Source of the DNA: an uncultured Eggerthellaceae bacterium
GTDB lineage: Bacteria; Actinomycetota; Coriobacteriia; Coriobacteriales; Eggerthellaceae
DNA: 5,954 bases
NCBI GenBank assembly: GCA_934645125.1
Contig: CAKUDT010000097.1
Coordinates: forward strand, 1 to 5,954
Direction: 5' to 3'
This document shows, one piece after another, positions 1-5,343 of the stretch. The notes beneath the pieces were generated by a model, which was not told the DNA's origin, did not search any database, and worked only from the letters and a program-made list of their open reading frames with translations. The translations under genes were made by a program, and so were the position numbers. The number at the start of each line of letters is the position of its first letter. Within the stretch, counting starts at the first letter, position 1.

Positions 1-25
1 AGCCTCCCGTCTCTTGAGTCTCCAT
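1..25 (-). CDS. Possible start of a divergent gene (8 codons visible), unidentified
   Basis: Read on the minus strand, an ATG at 25-23 is preceded by AGAGGA (38-33) with 7 bases of spacing, a good Shine-Dalgarno arrangement. It opens a frame METQETGG that leaves the window. The same frame is open back to a TGA at 121-119 and reads like protein upstream of the ATG (AIKESFDLYRVHEVPAAEEDAA), so a non-ATG start further upstream cannot be excluded; the GTG codons at 61-59 and 52-50 lack a good ribosome site. Too little is visible to assign any function. The opposite reading, the tail of a + strand gene ending at the TAA at 122-124, is possible but looks less protein-like (Arg/Ser/Cys-rich). Confidence 0.3.
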
Positions 26-237
26 TGCCGCGTCCTCTTCCGCAGCGGGCACCTCGTGCACCCTGTACAGGTCAAACGATTCTTTGATTGCAACCGCGCC
101 TCGCGATCGCGCGAATCCTCATAACCCTGCATTTCTTTTCGGTGTCTGTTCTTTCCGTTCCTGATTCGATTTTGTATGTTGCATGGGCTTCTTGTTTTGT
201 AGCAAAATGAGGATTTCCAATCGTTGCAAAAACGGGG
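26..237. other. Left intergenic region, no convincing gene
   Basis: No convincing + strand gene lies here. The first part is GC-rich and contains the 10-base perfect palindrome CGCGATCGCG at 102-111. From about 120 onward it becomes T-rich, as is usual for a promoter-bearing spacer. If the minus-strand start at 25 is real, this is a divergent promoter region. I see no tRNA-like fold and no terminator with a T-run. Confidence 0.5.
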
Positions 238-243
238 TATACT
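214..243 (+). promoter_or_regulatory. Candidate promoter for the HEAT-like gene
   Basis: TATACT at 238-243 matches the -10 consensus at five of six positions. The best -35 candidate is TTTCCA at 214-219 (four of six, 18-base spacer), so the -35 is weak. Transcription would begin near 250, about 30 bases before the start codon. The core GGTATACTG (236-244) recurs exactly at 5287-5295, ahead of the last gene. Confidence 0.55.
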
Positions 244-247
244 GAAT

Positions 248-259
248 GCGATTTATCGC
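248..259. promoter_or_regulatory. Short inverted repeat at the predicted transcription start
   Basis: GCGAT-TT-ATCGC is a perfect 5-base inverted repeat with a 2-base centre. It sits just downstream of the TATACT -10 box, where a repressor operator could lie. At this length it may be chance. No second copy was noticed in the other intergenic regions. Confidence 0.2.
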
Positions 260-279
260 TGTTTTAATGGGAGTTTGTT

Positions 280-843
280 ATGTCGGATGCTTCTAAACAA
301 ATTGAAAAGTTAATCGCTGATTTATCGGATTCATCGCGCAAGAAACGCCAGGAAGCTGCTTTGGCTTTAGCAGATTGCAGCAAGGATAATGCGCAAGCGC
401 TTTTGCCATACGGTGATGATCTGGTCGATGCACTTGAGTCCCGTGATGCTCGTACGTGTTGGGCTCTTATTGATGTTCTTACAGCGATGAGCTCCTATGA
501 TGCTGATTTGTGCGTGAAAGCGCTGCCCGGTATTGAGGATGCGCTTTTTGACGAGAACAATGGACCGTTGCATTTGGCATCGTTCCGTTTCCTGTGCAGC
601 TATGGCGCGCAGTCGCCCCAGGCATCTGACAACGTGTGGTCGCTTTTGGATGAAGCTATTCAGTGCTTCCATGGCGATCAGGAGTTCCAAGACATGCTTA
701 ATCTTCTTGTCGATTTCTCTTTGGGGAACTTGTCGGCAGAAACAAAGAAAAGCTTCTCTGATCGTATGCTTTTCGACGCGCGCAACAATAGGGGCTTAAC
801 GCAGCGACGAGCCCAGACAATTGTTGATAATCTTGCTAAATAA
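280..843 (+). CDS. HEAT-repeat-like all-helical protein, unknown function
   Basis: 187 residues, starting at ATG 280 with TGGGAG (268-273) six bases upstream. There is no signal peptide and no membrane segment, so it is probably cytoplasmic. The chain looks wholly alpha-helical and shows about three HEAT/ARM-like units of roughly 40 residues: 20-53 (R..EAALALA...LLPYGDDLVDAL), 55-90 (RTCWALIDVLTAM...ALPGIEDAL) and 94-128 (PLHLASFRFLCSYG...VWSLLDEAI). A conserved-looking tail follows (FHGDQEFQDMLNLLVDF, then the basic stretch QRRAQTIVDN). HEAT-type repeats usually bind other proteins or nucleic acids; no catalytic motif is visible. I have an impression that related proteins are widespread in Coriobacteriia, but cannot verify it. 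It uses more A/T-ending codons than the aconitase downstream. It is probably transcribed alone, since it has its own promoter and is followed by a terminator. The gene call is secure; the role is not known. Confidence 0.9.
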   Translation: MSDASKQIEKLIADLSDSSRKKRQEAALALADCSKDNAQALLPYGDDLVDALESRDARTCWALIDVLTAMSSYDADLCVKALPGIEDALFDENNGPLHLASFRFLCSYGAQSPQASDNVWSLLDEAIQCFHGDQEFQDMLNLLVDFSLGNLSAETKKSFSDRMLFDARNNRGLTQRRAQTIVDNLAK

Positions 844-848
844 CACCG

Positions 849-877
849 ATGGCGGGCTTTTAGGTCCGCCATTTTTT
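849..877 (+). terminator. Rho-independent terminator after the HEAT-like gene
   Basis: ATGGCGGGC (849-857) pairs with GTCCGCCAT (864-872). This gives a 9-bp stem with one G-T wobble (856/865) and a six-base TTTTAG loop, followed by a T-run at 872-877. It begins six bases after the stop codon. It separates this transcript from icd. Confidence 0.9.
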
Positions 878-884
878 ATGCCCG

Positions 885-893
885 TGGTATAGT
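885..893 (+). promoter_or_regulatory. Extended -10 promoter of icd
   Basis: TGG-TATAGT has the TGn extension directly ahead of a five-of-six -10 box (888-893). No -35 match is present; the expected place (865-870) is the 3' arm of the preceding terminator, consistent with an extended -10 promoter that does not need one. Predicted transcription start is near 900, giving a leader of about 30 bases. Confidence 0.65.
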
Positions 894-928
894 CTCGGTT
901 TAACTGTGTATCGAAGAAAGGCGTCGTT

Positions 929-2017
929 ATGGCTAAACATACGGTAACTTTGATTCCCGGCGATGGTATTGGCGTGGAAACGTCTGCCGCCATGCAGCGC
1001 GTTGTTGATGCGTCGGGTGCGTCGATTGAGTGGGAAGTTGCTCCTGCAGGTGCTGCGTGCCTGGAGTCTCACGGTGCATTGCTGCCGGAATCCACGCTAG
1101 AGTCCATTCGTCGCAACGGCGTTGCCATCAAAGGCCCCATTACGACGCCGGTGGGTACGGGTTTCCGCAGCGTGAATGTTGCGCTGCGCCAGGCGCTCAA
1201 GCTGTATGTGTGCTTGCGTCCTGTTATGTCGCTTCCCGGTGCGGGCGGGCGCTACGATGACGTTGACTTGGTTATCGTACGCGAAAATACGGAAGATTTA
1301 TACGCAGGTATCGAATTTGAGGAAGGCTCCGCGGAAGCCGCCGCGCTCATTGATTTCGTTCAACAGCGCGCGGGACGCACGATTCTTTCCGATTCAGGTA
1401 TTTCTTTGAAGCCGATTTCTAGAACAGCTTCGCGTGACATTGTGGAGTATGCGTTCGATTACGCGGCAAAGCAGGGACGAAAGAAAGTCACCGCTGTTCA
1501 TAAAGCGAATATCATGAAGTTTTCTGATGGTCTGTTTTTGCATACGGCGCGTGAAGTGGCGACCGAACACGCGGATGTTGCATTCGATGAGCGCATTGTG
1601 GATGCGTTCTGCATGAATATGGTCATGGATCCGTCACAATTCGACGTAGTGGTGTTCCCGAATTTGTATGGCGACATTGCCAGCGATTTGGCAGCAGGCC
1701 TGGTGGGCGGCTTGGGTATTGCGCCGGGTGCGAATATTGGTAGGGATTATGCCGTGTTCGAGGCCGTTCATGGTTCGGCGCCCGATATTGCGGGCAAGAA
1801 TTTAGCGAACCCCACGGCAGAGATTCTGTCGGGCGCGTTGATGCTTGATCACCTGGGCGAACAGGAAGCTGCAGAGCGTATTCGTCAGGCGGTACGTGCG
1901 GTGTACGCAAAGGGCGACGTGCTTACCGGCGACATTCGCCGCGCAACGGGATCTTCTGTGGCGCCCGCAACCTGTTCGCAATTTACGGATGCTTTAATTG
2001 ATGCGATGACACGATAA
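929..2017 (+). CDS. icd: Isocitrate dehydrogenase, predicted NAD+-dependent
   Basis: 362 residues, ATG start with AGAAAGG (915-921) seven bases upstream. Member of the beta-decarboxylating dehydrogenase family: oxidises isocitrate to 2-oxoglutarate and CO2 in the cytoplasm, needing Mg2+ or Mn2+. Visible motifs: LIPGDGIG (8-15); substrate loop GTGFRSVNVALR, with S81, N83 and R87, which marks isocitrate rather than isopropylmalate use; R97 (LRPV); VRENTEDLYAGIEF (117-130) with R118 and Y125; ISRTASR (163-169); K192 in HKANIMK; metal-binding D225, D249 and D253 (YGDIASD); HGSAPDIAGKNLANPTA (281-297). D286-I287 stand where NADP+ enzymes such as E. coli Icd carry Lys-Tyr, so NAD+ is predicted. The length fits short NAD-type enzymes; the longer NADP-type insert is absent. 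The next gene, acnA, makes its substrate. No clear terminator follows, so read-through into acnA is possible. Homoisocitrate or isopropylmalate dehydrogenase are the alternatives, but unlikely. Confidence 0.95.
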   Translation: MAKHTVTLIPGDGIGVETSAAMQRVVDASGASIEWEVAPAGAACLESHGALLPESTLESIRRNGVAIKGPITTPVGTGFRSVNVALRQALKLYVCLRPVMSLPGAGGRYDDVDLVIVRENTEDLYAGIEFEEGSAEAAALIDFVQQRAGRTILSDSGISLKPISRTASRDIVEYAFDYAAKQGRKKVTAVHKANIMKFSDGLFLHTAREVATEHADVAFDERIVDAFCMNMVMDPSQFDVVVFPNLYGDIASDLAAGLVGGLGIAPGANIGRDYAVFEAVHGSAPDIAGKNLANPTAEILSGALMLDHLGEQEAAERIRQAVRAVYAKGDVLTGDIRRATGSSVAPATCSQFTDALIDAMTR

Positions 2018-2035
2018 TACGATGACGCGGTAATA
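2004..2035. repeat. 16-base imperfect tandem duplication across the icd stop codon
   Basis: CGATGACACGATAATA (2004-2019) is followed immediately by CGATGACGCGGTAATA (2020-2035), matching at 14 of 16 positions, and then by a partial third CGAT. The first unit contains the last icd codons and its TAA; the second lies wholly outside the gene. This looks like replication slippage. Because 16 is not a multiple of three, an extra unit would shift frame, but the stop in the first copy protects the protein. Confidence 0.75.
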
Positions 2036-2060
2036 CGATCGCGCTTGCGCACTGTACTGC

Positions 2061-2222
2061 ATGAAGGCCGCGCTGTGCTGCGCGAAGGACGCGTTGCGAA
2101 TCCAACGTGCGAGGTTCTTTGCGCAGGTATTGCGTGTTGTTGTGGATGTATGCGCGATTGTTCGGGCTCAGTATCTTCTGTTTGCGCAGGTGAGCGCATG
2201 GGCGCGTAGCATTTACGCATGA
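2061..2222 (+). CDS. Possible small ORF (53 codons) upstream of acnA
   Basis: ATG at 2061 opens a frame of 53 codons ending with TGA at 2220-2222, 25 bases before the acnA start. The peptide begins MKAALCCAKDALRIQRARFF and is Ala/Val/Arg-rich, with a Cys pair at 6-7 and another Cys at 31. It could form an amphipathic helix. There is no recognisable ribosome site upstream of the ATG, no other start in the frame (a stop lies at 2031-2033), and I recognise no family. It may be chance, or a regulatory leader peptide for acnA. Confidence 0.15.
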   Translation: MKAALCCAKDALRIQRARFFAQVLRVVVDVCAIVRAQYLLFAQVSAWARSIYA

Positions 2223-2233
2223 GGAAGCTTATA

Positions 2234-2250
2234 AAGGAGAAGCGAAATTG
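2234..2250 (+). promoter_or_regulatory. Strong Shine-Dalgarno site fixing a TTG start for acnA
   Basis: AAGGAG at 2234-2239 lies eight bases before TTG at 2248-2250. No ATG or GTG occurs at a usable distance in the same frame. The translation MAESFKQELSVAGQRYAFYPV matches the usual aconitase N-terminus, so the TTG start is well supported. No convincing -10/-35 pair was found in 2018-2233. Confidence 0.85.
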
Positions 2251-5010
2251 GCTGAATCATTCAAGCAGGAACTTTCTGTTGCAGGGCAGCGCTATGCGTT
2301 CTACCCGGTGGACGCTATTCAGGGCACCGAGCGTTTGCCGTTGTCGCTGAAGATTCTTGTTGAAAACGTTTTGCGCAACGTGCAAGACGAAGAGCAGGCC
2401 ACGCGCCTTGCCCAGCGCATTGTTCAGGCTGGTCTGGCGGGTTGCACGGGTGAAGAAGTTGAGTTCATGCCCGCGCGCGTGCTGTTCCAGGACTTTACCG
2501 GCGTGCCCGTGTTCGTTGACTTCGCCACGATGCGCGAGGCGTGTGCTCGATTGGGCGGCGATCCGAGCCGTATTAATCCGCAAATTCCCTGTGATCTTGT
2601 TATTGACCACTCTATCATCGCTGATTCGTTTGGCTGTCCTACGAGTCAAAGCGAAAACGAAGCAATCGAGCAGCAGCGCAACGGCGAGCGCTACACATTT
2701 TTGAAGTGGGCGCAAAAATCGTTCCAGAACGTGCGTATTGTGCCGCCGGGAGTAGGCATTTGCCATCAGTTGAACATTGAGAACTTTGCGCAAGTCGCCA
2801 TGACCGATGCGTGGAGGCGCTGCGCAGAGGGCGAAACGGGCGCAACGGCAGATAAAGCCGCAGATGGAGCCGCAGTCGAGGCTGTAGCTGCGGCTGTAAG
2901 TGCGACAGACGAACCGCTTTCCGTGTACTTCGATACGTTGGTGGGCACCGATAGCCACACGCCTACTGCAAACGGCATTGGCGTTTTGGGCTGGGGCGTG
3001 GGCGGCATTGAGGCCGAGGCTGCAGCCCTGGGGCAGCCTATCACCACGCTTGTGCCGCGTGTTGTGGGCGTAAAGCTTGTGGGGCGTCTGTCCGCAGGTG
3101 TGTCTGGCATGGACGTGGCATTGAAGTTTGCGCAGGTCCTGCGCGCAGAAAACGTTGTCGGATGCTTCGTTGAGTGCTTCGGCGAAGGTGTTGCAAGTTT
3201 GAGTGCCACGCAGCGCGCGTGCATTTCCAATATGACGCCCGAGTATGGTTCAACGTGCACGCTTTTTCCCGTTGACGAACAGACGCTTGAATACCTGCGT
3301 ATGACGGGGCGCAGCGTTGAGCAGATTCGCTTGGTGGAAGCATATGCGAAACGCCAGGGTACGTGGGCGGAAGCCGCCGACGCGAGCGACACGGGCGATG
3401 CGAATCGTGTGTATGCGCAGGTTATTGAAATCGACTTGTCTGCTATTGAGCCTTGTTTGGCGGGACCGTCGCGCCCGCATGATCGCATTTTGCTGTCCGA
3501 CATGAAGGAGCGCTTCCGTGCGGTATGCCAGGAACGTATGCTTGACCTGGACAAATACGTTGACGTTGATGTAATGGGAACGAAGCATCACTTGACGCAT
3601 GGTGCGTTGGCTATTGCTGCGGTGACAAGCTGCACCACGGCGACCGATCCCGCCATGATGCTGGCAGCGGGCATGGTGGCACGCAATGCCGCCGCGAAGG
3701 GACTGTCGCCCAAACCGTGGGTAAAGACGATCCTTGCTCCGGGCAGCCACGCAACACAGTTGCTGCTCGAGCGCGCGGGCTTGACGGAAGGCTTGGCTCA
3801 ACTGGGATTTTACAACTGCGGCTTTGGCTGCATGAGCTGCATTGGCAACTCGGGTCCTGTTCTGCCGGGCGTCCACGATAAGGCAACCGAGATTGAATTC
3901 GCCAGTATTTTGTCGGGCAACCGCAATTTCGAGGGCCGTATTTCCCCCGATGTTTCGCAGAATTATTTAACGGCACCGGCGCTGGTAATTGCCTATGCGC
4001 TGGCAGGCACCATGGATATCGATATGGCGCACGAGCCGTTGGGTAAGACCCCTGCGGGCGAAGACGTGTTCCTGAAAGATATCATGCCCGATGCAGATGA
4101 GCTTGACATGCTGGTAAAGAAGCTGGTCACAGCCGATTTGTTCGCGTCATGCAGCGAGAATCTGTACGAAGGCAGCGAAGCGTGGCGCAATTTGTGCGTG
4201 GAGCCTTCGAGCCTTTTTGCCTGGGATTGCGCCTCGACGTATGTGCGCAAGGCGCCGTATTTCGACGAGATGGAGCTTGAGCCAGGCGCGCCGCGTCCTG
4301 TGCAGAACGCTTATGTGCTGGCGAAGCTCGGCGACTTCATTACCACCGATCATATTTCCCCTGCAGGTGCTATTGCAGCGGATTCGCCGGCCGCGCGCTA
4401 CTTGCGCGAAAATGGCGTGCAGGATGCCGATTTCAACACGTACGGCTCGCGTCGTGGCAATCACGAAGTGCTCATGCGTGGCACGTTTGCCAATGTGAAG
4501 TTGCAAAACCAGCTGGTCAGCGGCAAGAAAGGCGGCTGGACGCACGACTGGATCACAAACGATGTTACGAGCATTTTCGATGCATCGCGCGATTACCTGG
4601 CGCAGGATTGTCCGAGCGTGGTGTTCGCCGGCCTGATGTATGGCAGCGGTTCTTCGCGTGACTGGGCAGCAAAAGGCCCGCTGCTTTTAGGTGTGGGTGC
4701 CGTGGTTGCGAAGAGTTTCGAGCGCATTCATCGTTCGAACCTTATTGGCATGGGCATTGTGCCGCTGCAGTTCGAAGAGGGACAGGATTGCGCATCGCTG
4801 GGCCTGGATGGCTCCGAACGCATTAGCGTTGACCCGATCGACTTTTCGGGTGGCTTGCCGCAGCCCGCGCATGTGGGCGTTCGTGCTGTTCGTGCGAACG
4901 GGGAAGAAGTCCGTTTCACGGCGCTGGTGCGCGTGGACACCCCCATGGAAGGCGCATACATGCGTCATGGCGGCATCTTGCAATACGTTATTCGCGAGTT
5001 GCAAAAGTAG
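2248..5010 (+). CDS. acnA: Aconitate hydratase, AcnA/IRP1 type ([4Fe-4S])
   Basis: 920 residues; E. coli AcnA has about 890. Cytoplasmic enzyme isomerising citrate and isocitrate through cis-aconitate. Family blocks in order: PARVLFQDFTGVP with Q81; LVIDHS with D120/H121; GICHQ with H173; TDSH at D235-H237; GVGGIEAEAA (251-259); cluster ligands C462 (TSCT), C528 and C531 (GCMSCIGNSGP); SGNRNFEGR (556-564); TTDHISPAG (699-707); GSRRGNHE (733-740); GSGSSRDWAAKGP (799-811) with the active-site Ser-Arg; SFERIHRSNLIGMGI near the C-terminus. All expected catalytic residues that I can place are present. Oddities: an insert of about 32 residues at 192-225 between the H173 and TDSH blocks; TSCTTATDP where the family has TSCTNTSNP; an extra Cys (C524) next to the ligand pair; 21 Cys in total. 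It may be cotranscribed with icd or have its own unseen promoter. A 2-methylisocitrate dehydratase role (AcnD-like) is less likely, with no prp genes nearby. Confidence 0.96.
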   Translation: MAESFKQELSVAGQRYAFYPVDAIQGTERLPLSLKILVENVLRNVQDEEQATRLAQRIVQAGLAGCTGEEVEFMPARVLFQDFTGVPVFVDFATMREACARLGGDPSRINPQIPCDLVIDHSIIADSFGCPTSQSENEAIEQQRNGERYTFLKWAQKSFQNVRIVPPGVGICHQLNIENFAQVAMTDAWRRCAEGETGATADKAADGAAVEAVAAAVSATDEPLSVYFDTLVGTDSHTPTANGIGVLGWGVGGIEAEAAALGQPITTLVPRVVGVKLVGRLSAGVSGMDVALKFAQVLRAENVVGCFVECFGEGVASLSATQRACISNMTPEYGSTCTLFPVDEQTLEYLRMTGRSVEQIRLVEAYAKRQGTWAEAADASDTGDANRVYAQVIEIDLSAIEPCLAGPSRPHDRILLSDMKERFRAVCQERMLDLDKYVDVDVMGTKHHLTHGALAIAAVTSCTTATDPAMMLAAGMVARNAAAKGLSPKPWVKTILAPGSHATQLLLERAGLTEGLAQLGFYNCGFGCMSCIGNSGPVLPGVHDKATEIEFASILSGNRNFEGRISPDVSQNYLTAPALVIAYALAGTMDIDMAHEPLGKTPAGEDVFLKDIMPDADELDMLVKKLVTADLFASCSENLYEGSEAWRNLCVEPSSLFAWDCASTYVRKAPYFDEMELEPGAPRPVQNAYVLAKLGDFITTDHISPAGAIAADSPAARYLRENGVQDADFNTYGSRRGNHEVLMRGTFANVKLQNQLVSGKKGGWTHDWITNDVTSIFDASRDYLAQDCPSVVFAGLMYGSGSSRDWAAKGPLLLGVGAVVAKSFERIHRSNLIGMGIVPLQFEEGQDCASLGLDGSERISVDPIDFSGGLPQPAHVGVRAVRANGEEVRFTALVRVDTPMEGAYMRHGGILQYVIRELQK
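2848..2907. repeat. 12-base in-frame degenerate tandem repeat inside acnA
   Basis: Five successive 12-base units encode ADKA, ADGA, AVEA, VAAA and VSAT: GCAGATAAAGCC, GCAGATGGAGCC, GCAGTCGAGGCT, GTAGCTGCGGCT and GTAAGTGCGACA. Units 1 and 2 match at 10 of 12 positions, and similarity decays along the array. The array forms the core of the extra loop at residues 201-220, so the insert probably grew by in-frame duplication of four-codon units. Confidence 0.65.
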
Positions 5011-5033
5011 CGCGCGGCTGAACATGGCAAAAG

Positions 5034-5070
5034 ACGAAGGCGGGCGAGGCAGTGCTTCGCTCGCCTTCGT
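5034..5070. terminator. Strong long hairpin just after acnA, no T-run on + strand
   Basis: ACGAAGGCG (5034-5042) pairs with CGCCTTCGT (5062-5070). Pairing continues inward through a G-T wobble (5043/5061), GCGA with TCGC (5044-5047/5057-5060), another wobble (5048/5056) and further G-C pairs to a three-base loop. That makes about 17 bp, starting 24 bases after the stop codon. On the + strand it is followed by GCGTTCTGAG, which has no T-run. On the minus strand it is followed by TCTTTTGCC. It may protect the acnA 3' end or act as a terminator. Confidence 0.6.
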
Positions 5071-5105
5071 GCGTTCTGAGCGTTTCGGTTCTTTGCGGAT
5101 TGCCT

Positions 5106-5136
5106 GGTGACGCCTGTCTGACGGCTTCGCCTTTTT
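5106..5136 (+). terminator. Probable intrinsic terminator for acnA
   Basis: GGTGA (5106-5110) pairs with TCGCC (5127-5131), including one G-T wobble. After one C/T mismatch, GCC (5112-5114) pairs with GGC (5123-5125). The loop is eight bases, and five T residues (5132-5136) follow directly. It is weaker than the hairpin just upstream but has the T-run that one lacks. The two may act together to end the acnA transcript. Confidence 0.5.
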
Positions 5137-5286
5137 GAAGATCGCCCGTTTTGTGTCCGTCCGATCACTTCGCCCGTGCTCGTCTCCTTCTTTCTTCCCG
5201 CTTTCGTACGGCACGTTTTTTCTCACTTCCGCACTTTTCGTCTAGGAAACGATTATCCTTGCGACCCCGTATGATATGGCACATAA
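5137..5286. other. Pyrimidine-rich spacer without a gene
   Basis: Within the 333-base gap between acnA and the next gene, this stretch is rich in C and T on the + strand, including a T6 run at 5216-5221 preceded by GCACG. That GCACG could pair with CGTGC at 5175-5179 only across a long loop. No open frame with a ribosome site is evident on either strand, and no RNA gene fold was recognised. Confidence 0.5.
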
Positions 5287-5302
5287 GGTATACTGGTATC
5301 TT
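5287..5302 (+). promoter_or_regulatory. Candidate promoter of the membrane-protein gene
   Basis: TATACT at 5289-5294 is a five-of-six -10 box inside GGTATACTG, the same nine bases seen at 236-244. The expected -35 place (about 5266-5271) shows no match. A second possible box, TATCTT at 5297-5302 preceded by TGG, overlaps the same area as an extended -10. TATGAT at 5270-5275 is another option. Transcription would start some 35-45 bases before the ATG at 5344. Confidence 0.45.
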
Positions 5303-5343
5303 GTAGTTTCGCATTCGATACGAAATAGGAAAGGAACTCTTTC

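Noticed and set aside
102..111. CGCGATCGCG palindrome as an operator
   Set aside because: It is short and GC-rich, far from the predicted -10, with no second complete copy at the other promoters.
929..2017. 3-isopropylmalate dehydrogenase (leuB) as identity of the second gene
   Set aside because: The substrate loop has S81/N83 (GFRSVNVALR) and the enzyme carries VRENTEDLYAGIEF, both typical of isocitrate dehydrogenase; no leu genes are adjacent.
1885..2220. Minus-strand open frame of 111 codons between icd and acnA
   Set aside because: It overlaps the icd 3' end by about 130 bases, is rich in Arg/Ser/Thr/Pro as antisense frames often are, and has no ribosome site.
2229..2236. TTATAAAG as a -10 box for acnA
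   Set aside because: It overlaps the Shine-Dalgarno sequence, so a transcript from it would lack the ribosome site; there is also no -35 match.
3817..3840. CX3CX2C read as a radical SAM motif
   Set aside because: The context GCMSCIGNSGP is the aconitase ligand pair and the rest of the protein is aconitase throughout; the match arises from one extra Cys.
2257..3876. Several long minus-strand frames inside acnA (up to 262 codons)
   Set aside because: They lie antisense to an unmistakable aconitase; GC-rich codon use makes such shadows common. Compositions are Arg/Ser/Cys-rich with no recognisable motif.
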